Assembly: GCA_035276685.1 (NCBI GenBank)
Contig: DATELK010000017.1
Span: forward strand, 1 to 33,788
DNA from: JACVRN01 sp035276685
GTDB taxonomy: Bacteria > Acidobacteriota > Blastocatellia > Pyrinomonadales > Pyrinomonadaceae
Direction: 5' to 3'
Length of the DNA: 33,788 bases
Shown: in pieces, positions 15,059-26,100 of the stretch
Position numbering within the stretch: position 1 is the stretch's first letter
Layout: each line of letters begins with the position of its first letter
Notes under the pieces: generated by a model
Told to the model about the DNA's origin: nothing
Databases searched by the model: none
What the model saw: only the letters and a program-made list of their open reading frames with translations
Translations under genes and position numbers: made by a program

Positions 15059-18000
15059 TCAGTTAAAGCAGAAGGTGTCAACCGCGTCCTGTAGGACGGG
15101 CGCTGGAACGCTCTCGACCTGCGGGCTCAAATCTATCTCGTCGAGTCTTAGGCTTGCGCCGCGAGCGGCCTCTTCAAGTATGCGGCAAAGATAGCCAAGA
15201 AAGGTCTCTACGTTCTCCGGCTCAAACGAGGCGCGGGCGTAGGCGCATTCCAGAGCGGTCTCTTCCGAATCTGGGCGCACGTTGAGCATGAGCTTGAGGC
15301 AGCGCGCGGCTGGCCCGAGTCCGTCCAGCGCGTCTTCTATGTCTGTCTCGCACTGCTCCGCGCCGCTCGCGTTGATTTGAATCCCGACATCAAAAACCGC
15401 AGGCGAGTCGTCGCATGCCGGGAGCCGCCCTGCTCTTTCCAGCACGTCGAAAGCGAAAGGAGAATGAAGCGAGACCTGCCTCATAGTCTTACTTAGCGCC
15501 TGTGCGAACTGCTTGAAGGTAATGTCGCCGTAGGGGCGCACCCTGATGGGAACAGCGCTCGCCTGTTTGTCATCAGCCTGCGCCAGCATGAGCAGGAGTA
15601 GGTCGTCCCTGCCGTTCATGCGTGACAGAAGCAGTCCGTAGGCCGCAAGGATTAGGGCTGACGAATCAACGCCGCACTGCTCCTGAAGCCTCTCAAGCAG
15701 CTCGTTTCCGACAGTGCGACGCGCTAGACGGAAGCCTTCTTCCTGCTCATTGCTTCTGAGGTCGTCCAGAACCGCCTGATGGGCTGTCGCGTAGTCGAAC
15801 TCGCTCAGCCAGAACTGCTCCGCCGCCACGTAGCGCTCGCAATGCTCAAGCACAGCCGCTAGCTCTGACGGCAATTCAGACGCGACGGCTTCAACTAAGG
15901 CTTTCACACGCGCGCTCTGTTCATGCTGTAGATGAAGCTCAAGCCCGCCGCGAGCGCGGACGGGCATGAAGGCTAAAGTATGCGAGCCGAGCGGCGCGTT
16001 GTGGGCCAGCTCAAAGCCTTCGTCCACCCACTCGTCGCCGCCGAGCCACGGCCGCGCCGTCAGGTACTCAAGATTAAGGAGCAAGCTGAAAGCCTCCGTA
16101 GTCGAGCCCGCGCTTTCATCGCCTCTCAAGCTGCGGCGTATACGTTCTATCTCTTCCAGGAGACTCTGGCCCGCGCCTGCGCGACACTCAACCGTGCGGC
16201 GATAGGTCAGCGCTCCGGCGGTGCGCGAAAGGGGCTCGTACTGATTCCTGTAATCGTCAACGATGTCGAAGACGATTGTTCCAGTCGTGAGGCTGCGGCT
16301 CAGGACTCTTTGAAGGGCGACTGTGAAAAGCTCTCCCGGCTTCAGGCCGTATCGCGCAGGCGCTGGCGCAAAGAGCCTCTTCAGAATCTCTTCGTCAAAG
16401 CGCAGGGTGAGCCGCGCGTCTTCAACTGAGGTGGCATCATCTATGGATGAGCGGCTCGCTTCCGCTTCGGCCGGTCGCGCCGCTTCGCGCATGAAATCGG
16501 CGTAGCTCACGTTGACCGGAAGCAAAGTAATCTCTCTCTCGTTATCCAGCTGCTCGTAAATCCTGTAGAGGTCTTCCATCAGGAGCGCCAGACTGCGCGC
16601 GTCGAAGATGGCCCTGTGAGCTACGAGCAGCACGTCGCACGTCGCGCCCTCGCCCTCAACAAGCGCGACCTTGATGGACGCGCCCCTCGTGGGACGAACC
16701 TCTTCGGCAAGCTCTAGTATAAGAGCGGAAGTGTCCGGAGCGTCGCTCGCGCTTCGTACAGCTAAGACGCCAGAGCTTTCCTCCGCCGTCTCTTCCGACA
16801 CGTGCAGGTAGCTCTGGCCCACAAGCTCCACCTGCAACATCTCGTTGCGTCGTACCAACTCTCCGATTGCGCGTCGAAGCACCTCTTCCTTCAAGCTCTT
16901 CTTCAGAGAGGCGCGGTAGCAAAGGACATCTTCCGCCCCGCCCTTCCTTTGTCCGAAGCCGCTGCAAGGCTCGTAGAAAATCTCTATGGGCGTGGCAGGC
17001 ACCGACGGCTCGGGCCGCCTGAGGTGGGTGCCCCGCGCCACCTCTACGGCGAGCGGCGTCAGTGCCTGCCAGCGTCGTTCGGCGCGATAGCGCGCCTCTT
17101 CCGTGTAGATGTTGATTAAGCCAAGCTCCGCCGCCAGCCGCGAGAAGCGTCGCAGTCTGTCGAACTTCTCTTCGCGCGAAGGCTTGTTGTCCACAATCTC
17201 CCACTTCCTGAACTTGGTGTGGCGCGTCACGTCCTCAGGGTAGAGCGAGAAGGAGTCGAAGAGGCGCGAGCCAACCTGCCCGTACGGGTAGTAAAGGTGC
17301 GGGTGCGCTTCAAGCTCGTAGATGTAGCGGTGATTCTCGCGCACGAAATCCAGCGTCTCTTCAAAGTCGCTCTCGGTCTCGCCGGGAAAGCCGACTATCC
17401 AGTACGTAGTCGTGCGAACGCCCGCCGTGGCCAGAGACTTCAGGGTCTCCGCGATTGTCTGCGGAGTCGTCATCTTGTCCATGCTTGCGAGCACGCGCTT
17501 TGAGGCGCTTTCGATTCCCATACGGACGCGAATGAGGCCTGACCTGGCCCAGAGCCGCACGCGCTCGCGGTGCGTGACGGGCTTGTCCGCGCGTAGATAC
17601 CCGTCATAAAGGACGCAGCCTCCCTTATCGACGAGCGCTTTTGAAAGCTCCTGTATGTAGGGGTTCATCAGCGAGTCGCCCATGAAGAAGGTGTTGTTGC
17701 CGTAGCTTTCCGCGAGCCGCATCATCTGGCCCGCCAGCACGGGCGAAGGCTTCTTACGATAGTTCCCCCACTGAATCGTCTCCGAGCAGAAGGAGCACTG
17801 GAAGGGGCAGCTTCGCGCGCCCTCTATGGTCAGGTGATAGTAGTCCTGCATGTTGAAGTCCGCGAAGGACGGCACGGGGACTTCCAGCATGTCCAGGTTG
17901 ACGCGCTGCACGTCTTCGGTCGTGATGAGCCGCTTGTGCTTCAGCTCGCCCTGCAGGAGCTTGAGCAGCAAACCCTCGCCTTCTCCTATGATGATGTGGT

Positions 18001-18598
18001 CTACGAACGGGTACTCGTCAATCAGCGTGGCGAGGTTGTCGGAGCCCAAGGCGAGGTCGTCTGCGAAGACTCCGCCGCCCATAATCGTCGTAATCTGCGG
18101 GAAGCGCTGTTTCACCGCGCGCAAGAGGTAGAGCGAGGACGACAGGGAGGTCGTGTAGGTGCTCGTGCCTATGTGCGAGTATTGCGAGAAGTCGAACAGC
18201 TCGAAGAGCGTGGCTTCGAAGCTCTTGAAGTACTGGTCAACGAGCTTGATGAGGTCGTCCACGACAGCGGGCTCGGACTTAACGCCGTACTGCGAGATTA
18301 TCTGCGGCACGACGAGTCTTAAAGTCTCCTCGCTCGTGCCGTTCATGTGCGCCAGCATGTGGTCGTTCAGTATGTGCCAGAGCTTCGAGTAGCCGTCCTG
18401 AATAGTTATGTTCTCAAGCGATTGCAGGCGGGCGAAGTAACGGTGATGCATGTTCCACTGCTGCGCCAGCGTGTTGAAGTCGAAGCAGGTGACGGAGTAG
18501 CCGTGCGCCGTCAGGTAGCTCTTCAGAATAGAGATGCCAAGGGGCGGCGTGAGCGGCGTAAAGAATGGCGGCAGTACTAGGAGGATTCCCTTTTCCAT
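15059..18598 (-). CDS. B12-binding-type radical SAM enzyme fused to degenerate condensation-like domains
   Basis: 1179 aa. Residues 1-220 form a cobalamin-binding-like Rossmann region (ILLVLPPFFTPLTPPLGI, IMGGGVFADD, HIIIGEGEG). Residues 250-510 are a radical SAM core with CPFQCSFC, i.e. CxxxCxxC at Cys264, Cys268 and Cys271 binding a 4Fe-4S cluster, followed by MGIES and WIVGFPGETESDF. From about 545 the protein turns into NRPS condensation-like sequence. Its HHxxxDG motif is replaced by HRAIFDA (661-667), so condensation chemistry is doubtful, and a further C-lobe-like segment (about 960-1075, AAYGLLLSRMNGRDDL) follows. I infer that the C-like part docks carrier-protein-bound substrates for radical methylation or rearrangement. 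It starts 13 nt after the condensation gene and sits just before the lanthipeptide precursors, which are alternative substrates. Confidence 0.88.
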   Translation of the reverse strand: MEKGILLVLPPFFTPLTPPLGISILKSYLTAHGYSVTCFDFNTLAQQWNMHHRYFARLQSLENITIQDGYSKLWHILNDHMLAHMNGTSEETLRLVVPQIISQYGVKSEPAVVDDLIKLVDQYFKSFEATLFELFDFSQYSHIGTSTYTTSLSSSLYLLRAVKQRFPQITTIMGGGVFADDLALGSDNLATLIDEYPFVDHIIIGEGEGLLLKLLQGELKHKRLITTEDVQRVNLDMLEVPVPSFADFNMQDYYHLTIEGARSCPFQCSFCSETIQWGNYRKKPSPVLAGQMMRLAESYGNNTFFMGDSLMNPYIQELSKALVDKGGCVLYDGYLRADKPVTHRERVRLWARSGLIRVRMGIESASKRVLASMDKMTTPQTIAETLKSLATAGVRTTTYWIVGFPGETESDFEETLDFVRENHRYIYELEAHPHLYYPYGQVGSRLFDSFSLYPEDVTRHTKFRKWEIVDNKPSREEKFDRLRRFSRLAAELGLINIYTEEARYRAERRWQALTPLAVEVARGTHLRRPEPSVPATPIEIFYEPCSGFGQRKGGAEDVLCYRASLKKSLKEEVLRRAIGELVRRNEMLQVELVGQSYLHVSEETAEESSGVLAVRSASDAPDTSALILELAEEVRPTRGASIKVALVEGEGATCDVLLVAHRAIFDARSLALLMEDLYRIYEQLDNEREITLLPVNVSYADFMREAARPAEAEASRSSIDDATSVEDARLTLRFDEEILKRLFAPAPARYGLKPGELFTVALQRVLSRSLTTGTIVFDIVDDYRNQYEPLSRTAGALTYRRTVECRAGAGQSLLEEIERIRRSLRGDESAGSTTEAFSLLLNLEYLTARPWLGGDEWVDEGFELAHNAPLGSHTLAFMPVRARGGLELHLQHEQSARVKALVEAVASELPSELAAVLEHCERYVAAEQFWLSEFDYATAHQAVLDDLRSNEQEEGFRLARRTVGNELLERLQEQCGVDSSALILAAYGLLLSRMNGRDDLLLLMLAQADDKQASAVPIRVRPYGDITFKQFAQALSKTMRQVSLHSPFAFDVLERAGRLPACDDSPAVFDVGIQINASGAEQCETDIEDALDGLGPAARCLKLMLNVRPDSEETALECAYARASFEPENVETFLGYLCRILEEAARGASLRLDEIDLSPQVESVPAPVLQDAVDTFCFN

Positions 18599-18611
18599 TT
18601 GTCACCTCAGT

Positions 18612-20126
18612 TCAGAAGAGGAAGCTGGCGTGTTCGTCCCGGTCAGTTGAATCGAGCGAGTGTGCGGACTCTCTCTCGTCAGGCGTTTCGGCGAGCGAGA
18701 TGTCTAGCAGAGGCTCGTCCGGCGTCAAGACTACTCCTTCGACTAGCGCCTGAAGATGCGCGAGCATGCGCGAGATGGTCTGGTAATCGAAGAGGTCTCG
18801 GTTGTACATGAAGAGCGCCTTCAAGCCCTCTTCGCTCTGCTCCACGAAGACTATGATGTCGTACTTAACGGTCTGGCGGTCTATCTGCAAGGGCTCGAAG
18901 GTGACGCCCCCCGCCTCTATGCTCTTCAGAGAGTCTATGAGGATGAAGACGACCTGAAAGACGGGCGAGCGGTTGAGGCTGCGTGTGGGCTGAATGGCCG
19001 CGACGAGCTTGCCGAAGGGCAAGTCCTGATGGGCGTAAGCGCCGAGCACGGCTTCGCGCACCTGACCTAGCAGTTGACGGAAGCTCAGCTGCGGCGTGAA
19101 CCTTGCGCGCAGGGCCAGCATGTTGACGAAGTAGCCTATGACATCTTCCGTCTCGCTCCACCTGCGCCCCGCAATCGGAGAGCCCACGATGATGTCGTCC
19201 TGCCCCGTGTAGCGATGGAGCAGCGCGAAGAAGGCCGACAGCAGCGTCATAAAACTTGTCGCGCCCGTCTCTTTCCCCAGAGAGTTCAGCGGCTCCACGA
19301 TTGAGCCGGGCAGCGACAGAAGCTGGTCTTCGCTCCAGTAGGTCTGCACGGGCGGCCTGGGCCGGTCTGTCGGAAGCTCTAATGTTGGAAGCTTCCCACT
19401 CAACTGCTTCTTCCAGTAGTCGAGCTGTGCATCAAGCACTTCGCCCTTCAACCACTCGCGCTGCCACTCCGCGAAATCCGCGTATTGAATCGGCAACGCC
19501 TCGAAACGCGGCTCTTCAGTACGAGAGAAGGCCTCGTAGTGCGCGGCCAGCTCTTTCATGAAGATGACGAGCGATTGGCCGTCCGAGATGATGTGGTGCA
19601 TGGTGAGCATCATCAGGTGCTCTTCGTCGGCCAGTCGCAGGAGCGTCGCACGCACGAGCGGCCCACGGCCCAAATCAAAGGGGCGCATGGCCTCTTCCGC
19701 GACCAGCCGCGAGGCAATACTTTCGCGCTCGTCCAACGCCTCTTCGCGCAAATCTATCACAGGCACGTCCAGGCTAAGCTCTGGCGAGACGACCTGCACG
19801 GGCTCCTCGTCCACCATGACGAACGTCGTCCTGAGCGATTCGTGGCGGCTTATAATCCTGTTGACCGATTGCCTGAGCGCGTCCGCGTCGAGGCGTCCCC
19901 TGATGCGAAGCGTGCCCGAAAGGCAGAAGCGAGGACTCTCGGGCTCAAGCTGGTCAAGAAACCAGAGCCCCTCCTGATTAAAGGAGAGAGGCAGAGTCCC
20001 GGAGCCCGCGCGTCGAGGGATGGTCTGCGTCGCGGCCGCGCGCGTGTGCTCCTTCCTGAGCCGCATGGCCAGGAGCGCCCGCTTCTGCGGAGAAAGCTCC
20101 GTGATGCGCTGTCTCAAGTCGCTCAT
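18612..20126 (-). CDS. Freestanding NRPS condensation domain protein
   Basis: 504 aa, a single LCL-like condensation domain without A or T domains. A short N-terminal helix (TELSPQKRALLAMRLRK) of the kind that precedes C domains and may dock to partner proteins is followed by LSFNQEGLWFLDQL (C1), RHESLRTTF (C2), MHHIISDG with the active-site His178 and Asp182 (C3), YADFAEWQREW (C4), GxxTGxDDxIVGSPIAGR (C5) and AHQDLPFGKLV/SPVFQVVF (C6-C7). All catalytic elements are intact. Its ATG overlaps the TGA of the large NRPS (ATGA, 20123-20126), so translation is probably coupled. It can supply the missing condensation step in trans, either between the two NRPS proteins or in chain release. Confidence 0.92.
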   Translation of the reverse strand: MSDLRQRITELSPQKRALLAMRLRKEHTRAAATQTIPRRAGSGTLPLSFNQEGLWFLDQLEPESPRFCLSGTLRIRGRLDADALRQSVNRIISRHESLRTTFVMVDEEPVQVVSPELSLDVPVIDLREEALDERESIASRLVAEEAMRPFDLGRGPLVRATLLRLADEEHLMMLTMHHIISDGQSLVIFMKELAAHYEAFSRTEEPRFEALPIQYADFAEWQREWLKGEVLDAQLDYWKKQLSGKLPTLELPTDRPRPPVQTYWSEDQLLSLPGSIVEPLNSLGKETGATSFMTLLSAFFALLHRYTGQDDIIVGSPIAGRRWSETEDVIGYFVNMLALRARFTPQLSFRQLLGQVREAVLGAYAHQDLPFGKLVAAIQPTRSLNRSPVFQVVFILIDSLKSIEAGGVTFEPLQIDRQTVKYDIIVFVEQSEEGLKALFMYNRDLFDYQTISRMLAHLQALVEGVVLTPDEPLLDISLAETPDERESAHSLDSTDRDEHASFLF

Positions 20127-23100
20127 AGATTACGCTCCTGACTTTGCGCGTCCCTTAGGAGCGCTTCCGTCTCCTCGTCGGAAAGCTGCTCAAGCTCTGC
20201 GAGCAGCGCTGCCACCTCCGAGCCGTCCGCCTCTTCTATCTGCATCGTCATGATTGTCTCCGAGAGGTGTGCCACCGTAGGATTATCGAAAAGCTCCACG
20301 AGCGGCACCTCCACCTCGAACTCGTCACGCAGGCGTGCAATCAACTGGATGGCTGTCAGGGAATTTCCGCCAAGCGCGAAGAAGTCATGATAGATGCTGA
20401 CCTCGTCACACTTGAGCACGCGGGAGAAGATAGCAGTCACCTGACGCTCGACCGGGTTGCGTGGCTCGACGAATCCACGCTCGTTCAGGGAAGAGAGCTG
20501 TTCAGGCGCGGGCAGCGCGCGGCGATTGACTTTGCCGTTCGCAGAGAGCGGCAATTCCTCTATCTTGACGTACACGCCCGGCACCATGTACTGCGGAAGC
20601 TTCCCTTTCAAAAACTCTCTTAGCTGCTCCGAGGATGGCTCCTGACCATTTCTGAGAACGTAATAGGCAATCAAGCGTTTTTCGCCGCGAAGCTCGCCCG
20701 CCGCCGTCACAATAGCGTGAGCAACGTAGGGATGCTGCGTCAGAGCAGACTCTACTTCACCAAGCTCGATGCGATTGCCCTGCACCTTCACCTGATAATC
20801 CGCCCTGCCCATGAACTCTATGTTTCCATCCGGCAAGTAACGGCCCAAGTCTCCCGTGCGATAAAGTCTCTCTCCCCTTCTCTCGTCATAGATGAACTTC
20901 TCTGCTGTTCTCTCTTCATCTCTCCAATAACCTCCAGCCACACCTGCGCCCGCGCAGTACATCTCTCCCGTCACCCACGCGGGGCAGTCTTCCAGCTTCT
21001 CGTTCAGCACGTAGTAACGCGCATTAGAGAAAGGCTTGCCGTAAGGGATGCTCTTCCAGGACGGGTCTGTCTCAGTCACCGGATAGCAGATGTTCCAGAT
21101 GGTCGTCTCTGTAGGCCCGCCTACGCTGACAAGCTGCGCGGAGGGAGCAAGCGCCCGCAGCCTTTCCGGCGTGTCCAGAGGAATCCAGTCGCCCCCAAGG
21201 AAAGCCAGCCTGAGCGTAGAGGCTAAGGCAAGCTCTCGCGCCTCTACATGCTCAAGGAACATGCTCATCATGGCCGGCACGGAGTTCCAGATAGTGACCT
21301 CCGCGCTGTTCATCAGCTCAAGCCAGTGCGCGGGGTTTCGTCTCTCGGCCGCTTCAGGCATCACTAGCGCACCGCCCGCAGTCAGCAGACCGAAGATGTC
21401 GAAAGCCGACATGTCATGATGAAGCGCAGTCAGAGCAAGCGTCCTGTCCTGCGGCCCCACATTGAAGCGGCGGTTGGTGTCAGTCACTGCGTTGACCGCG
21501 CCGCGATGCGTAATCATGACTCCCTTGGGCGAGCCCGTAGAGCCTGAGGTGTAGATGACGAAGGCCAAATCGTCCTGACCCTGCGCCGCGTCCAGAGGCT
21601 CTGACGACCAGGCGCTCAGCCGCTCCTCATCTATGCGAAGACGGCGCACGGACTCGGGCCATTCTATCTTCTCGTACAGGTGCGGCTGCGTCAGCACAAG
21701 CTCTACCTGAGAGTTTTCGAGCAGGTATGCCAGACGCTCCTTAGGCAGCTCTGCATCAAGCGGAAGATATGCCGCGCCAGCTTGCAGCACTCCCATGACT
21801 GCTACTATCTGCTCCCATCCCTTCTCCATCACGATGGCGACTAGCCGGTTCGGCTTCACGTTCAGGTGTCGCAGCCAGTGCCCTGCCTGATTCGCCATGC
21901 GGTAAAGCTCCGCGTAGCTCAGCGTACGAGAGGGAGTGATGACGGCAGGCTCTGTGCCCCGCGTCTCGGCCTGTGCGGCGAAGAGCGTGTGAAGCAGCTC
22001 ATCAGGGATGGGTGCATCTGTCTTGTTAACGGCTGCACGCTCTTCCAGCTGTGCGGCAGGGATGAGCGCGGGCGTGCGTCCCGTCCACGCGTCCGGCTCA
22101 ACAATCAATCGTTCGAGCAGATGGCAGTAGGCGCTGAACATGTCTGAGAGCAGCCCATCGGGGAAAAGCTCTTCGACGCAATCCCAGTAGAAGGAGAGCG
22201 TGCCGTCGCGCTCGCTCACGTCATGCTCAATCCAGACCTGCGGAGCCTGAGAGATGCTGTACTCCACCTCGCCCAGCCAACGGAGCGGAGTTCCGTTAGG
22301 GCTGCGCGCGGGCTGGTTAAGCATGCTGGTCAGAACGACAGGCATCATGGCGTGCGGCGCTGCGCCCTGATGTCTCGCAAGCTCGCGCAAGACCTCCACG
22401 CCGTTAAAATGTCTATGCTCCAAATCTTCCCAGAGCTGGTGCTGCACGGAGCGAGCAAACTCCGCGAAGCTCTCGTCGCGCCTGAAGTCAACTTCCAGCA
22501 GGCTGACGCCCGTGAACTGTCCTATTATCTCGTTGACCTGCGGGTGAAGCGGCGGCCTGTTGTAGAGCGTGAGGTTCAGGGTCATGTGCTGGCTGCGGCT
22601 CCAAGTTGCCAGCACTGCGGAGAAGGCCGCGCAGATGACAACGGAAGGAGTCAGGCCCGATTGCCCGCAAAGCGCTTTCAGCTTCTGCCACTCCTCGGGC
22701 TGTAGCACTCCGTCGTAGCGAACGAACTTCGGTCGCTTGAGCGCGTTCGGATTCTTGACGAGCGGAAGCTGCGGCGCGGGAGGCAACGCGGGCACGCGTG
22801 CCAGCCAGTAGTCGCGCGACTTTCTGTAAGCGTCCGTCTCCCTGAGCGCGGTCTCGGCCAGCACGCAGTCGCGGAAGGTAAGCTCAAGCGGCGCGAGCGC
22901 GAGGTCAGGATCGTTGTAGAAGTCCAGAAGCTCCGAGAAGATTATGTTCTCGCTCAAGGCGTCCACGAACTGCGAGTCTATGCTGACGTGCAGGAGTATG
23001 CGCCCGCCGTCCAGAAGATGCGCCATGTTCTCGAAGAGAGGCCAAGCATCCGGCTTAAGCATCTGGTGCGACATGCGCTCTCGGGTCTCAGCGAGCCTTT

Positions 23101-26100
23101 CATCAACAAACTCTTGAGGCTTCCCTCTTAAATCAACTACCTCTATCTGATACTCCGGCACCTCTTCCAACACCTGCTGTCTACCGTCTTCAAGCACTAT
23201 TGCCCGCAGCATGTCGTGTCGCTCAACGAGCTTCCGCCACGCTCTATTCAACCGCTCAAGGTCAAGGTGCGTGCTCTCGAACTCGTAGTAAACGTGCGTA
23301 GAGACGTTGCCCATGTCGTAATGGGCATTGCGGCCAATCCATATGGCCTGCTGTATGACCATCAGGGGAAAGGCTTCGTGCCGACCGGCCGCGTCGGGAG
23401 TGACGGTCATCTGAGCGGTCGAGCTAAGCTGGCCCGTCGCGCTGCTCGTGACTTCCGCTTCCCTCTCGCGCTCAACCGTAACTCGCGCGTCGCGCCCGCC
23501 AAGCACCGTGTGCAGCAGCACGTGGCTCTCTTCCAGATTCAGCAAAGAGCGCGCTTCTTCAAACTCAACCTCTCCGACCTGACAGAGTCCCAGCCCGTAG
23601 TCCGGCCCCGTAGTCTCAAGCAGGTGCGTCATAGCGCCCGCCTCAATCAGCGCGTACTTCAGGCTAATCTTTCCGTACATGGGCGTGACGGCGTTCATCT
23701 CCGCGACGAGAAAGATGGTGAAAGCCGCTTCATCGAAAATCGGTCGGTTGTAATGAAAGTGAATGTTACGGTCTATGCGCGCCCGCTCGGAGATGAGCGC
23801 CAGTTGCCTCGTCCCCGGATGGTAGTAATAGACGCCCTCTGCCAATCCCTCCACGCGGTTCTCGGCTACGTAGAGGTAGGTCTGCACGGGATAAAGCCCG
23901 CCCGCGGAGCCGTAGCGATACTTAGGCTGGCCCTTAAGACTAATCTCGCTTAAGCAGTTGAGAAGCCCCGCCAGCTCCTCAATCGTGACTGGCTCTTTCG
24001 AGAAGCTGCGGTGGCTTCGCCTGCGCCTGTATAGCTCTACCTGCGAGTCGTACGTCTCAGGCGTAGCTAAATCTATCAGGGTCGTGTCCTGTGAGAGACG
24101 CCTCTGCCCCGGCCTGGACTTCTTGAACTGGGCCCGCTGCTTGGGGTCGAAGAGCAGAGGTGTCTTTGCCAGGACGGCGCTTGCCCTTGCCTCTTCACCG
24201 CTTCCGCCGCCAATGGCAGGCCCCGTCGCGGAAGAGCTTTTCACGAGAGAAGATTCGTAGAACTCTGCTATTGCTCTCGTCGTGGGAAGCCGGAAGAGCT
24301 GGCCCATCTCGGGCCTGAAGCCGAACTTCTTCTGAAGCATTCCGCCGAGCCGCATTATCTCTATGGAGGCCGCGCCCAATTCCATAAGCCGCGCGTCCGG
24401 GTCAACGCGCTCGATTTTGAGAATCTCCGAGACTATCCCTGCGATGTCCGCGAGCATGGAAGTGCCGGACGACGAAGCCGCTTGAGAGGCGGGCAAACTC
24501 GTCGCCACGTCCTTCATCTCCTGCAAGGCGCGGCGGTTGACTTTGCCATTCGCCGACAGAGGCAGCTTCTCTATCTTCGCGTACACGCCCGGCACCATGT
24601 ACTGCGGGAGCTTCCTGCGTAGATGCTCCTGAAGCTCCGCCGTCGCGGGCATGACGCCAGCCTCAGGCACTATGAAGGCAACGAGCCTTCGGTCGCCGTC
24701 ACGCGCTCCCTGCACCGTGACGACTGCCTGAGACACCAGCGGGTGCTCTTTCAACGCAGACTCTACTTCACCAAGCTCTATCCTGTTGCCCTGCACCTTC
24801 ACCTGATAATCCGCCCTGCCCACGAACTCTATATTTCCATCCGGCAGATATCGTCCTAAATCTCCCGTGCGATAGAGCCTCTCTCCCCTTCTCGCGTCAT
24901 AGACGAATTTCTCTGCTGTTCTCTCTGCGTCTCTCCAGTAGCCGCGAGAGACGCAAGCGCCCGCGCAGTACATCTCTCCCGTCACCCACGCGGGGCAATC
25001 CTCCAGTGATTCATTCAGCACGTAGTAGCGGCAGTTCGACAGAGGCTTGCCGTAGGGGATGCTCTTTCTGCCAGCGTCCGCCTCTTCCACCGGATGGCAG
25101 ATGTTCCAGACGGTCGTCTCCGTGGGCCCGCCGAGGCTTATGGGGCTGGCACCGGGCGCGACCCGTTTTATCCTTTCGGGCAGGCTCACGGGAATCCAGT
25201 CGCCGCTCATCATCGCCAGTCTCAGCGATGAAAGAGCTGCTTCACGGGTCGTCTCAAGGTGCTCGACCATCAGCCCGAGCAGTGCGGGCACGGAGTTCCA
25301 GAGAGTCACTCGCTCGCGCTTCGCAAGCTCTGCCCAGTGCTTAGGCTCGCGCAGGGATTTCGCGTCGGGTATAACAATCGCGCCGCCAGCACTCAGCATC
25401 CCGAAAACGTCGTAGACGGAGAGGTCGAAGCTGAGCGACGAGATGGCTATGGCTCTATCCTCGGGGCCTACCTGAAAGCGCTCGTTAATATCGCGCACCA
25501 TGTTGACCACAGAGCGATGCTCAATCATGACTCCCTTGGGCGCGCCCGTGGAGCCCGAGGTGTAAATCACGTAAGCCAAATCCTCGGGCGCTGCCCTCTG
25601 CGCCGAAAGGTCTGACAAAGAGAGAGCGTCAGTAGCTTCGTCTTCATCCACGCGTAAGCGCTCTATGTGACTGGCCCAATCCAGCCGCTCGTCCACGCTC
25701 CCCTGCGTCAGCACAAGCTCTACCTGAGCATTATCGAGCAGGTGTGCCAGCCTCTCCTTAGGCAGCTCTGCGTCAAGCGGAAGATATGCCGCGCCAGCTT
25801 GCAGCACTCCCATCACAGCTACTATCTGCTCCCATCCCTTCTCCATCACGATGGCGACTAGCCTGTTAGGCTCGGCCCCGCGCCCGAGCAGCCAATGGCT
25901 GACGGACGCGGCTCTACGGGCCAGCTCTTCATAAGTCAGGCTGATGGAAGAGGTGATGACGGCGGGCTGCTCAGGTCGCAGGCTTACCTGCTCAAGAAAG
26001 CCATCGTGCGCCAGAACGTTTGGCAGAGGCGCTTCGGTGCGGTTGACCGTTTCGCGTAGCTCAAGCTGCGCGGGCGGCAACGATACTAACCTGTTCAGAG

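Noticed and set aside
23216..23953. 245-codon plus-strand open frame opposite the large NRPS, and many similar ones across the NRPS, LanM and kinase genes
   Set aside because: They are mirror frames of high-GC genes with strong domain homology on the minus strand; the proteins are low-complexity Arg-rich, with no motif or ribosome site.
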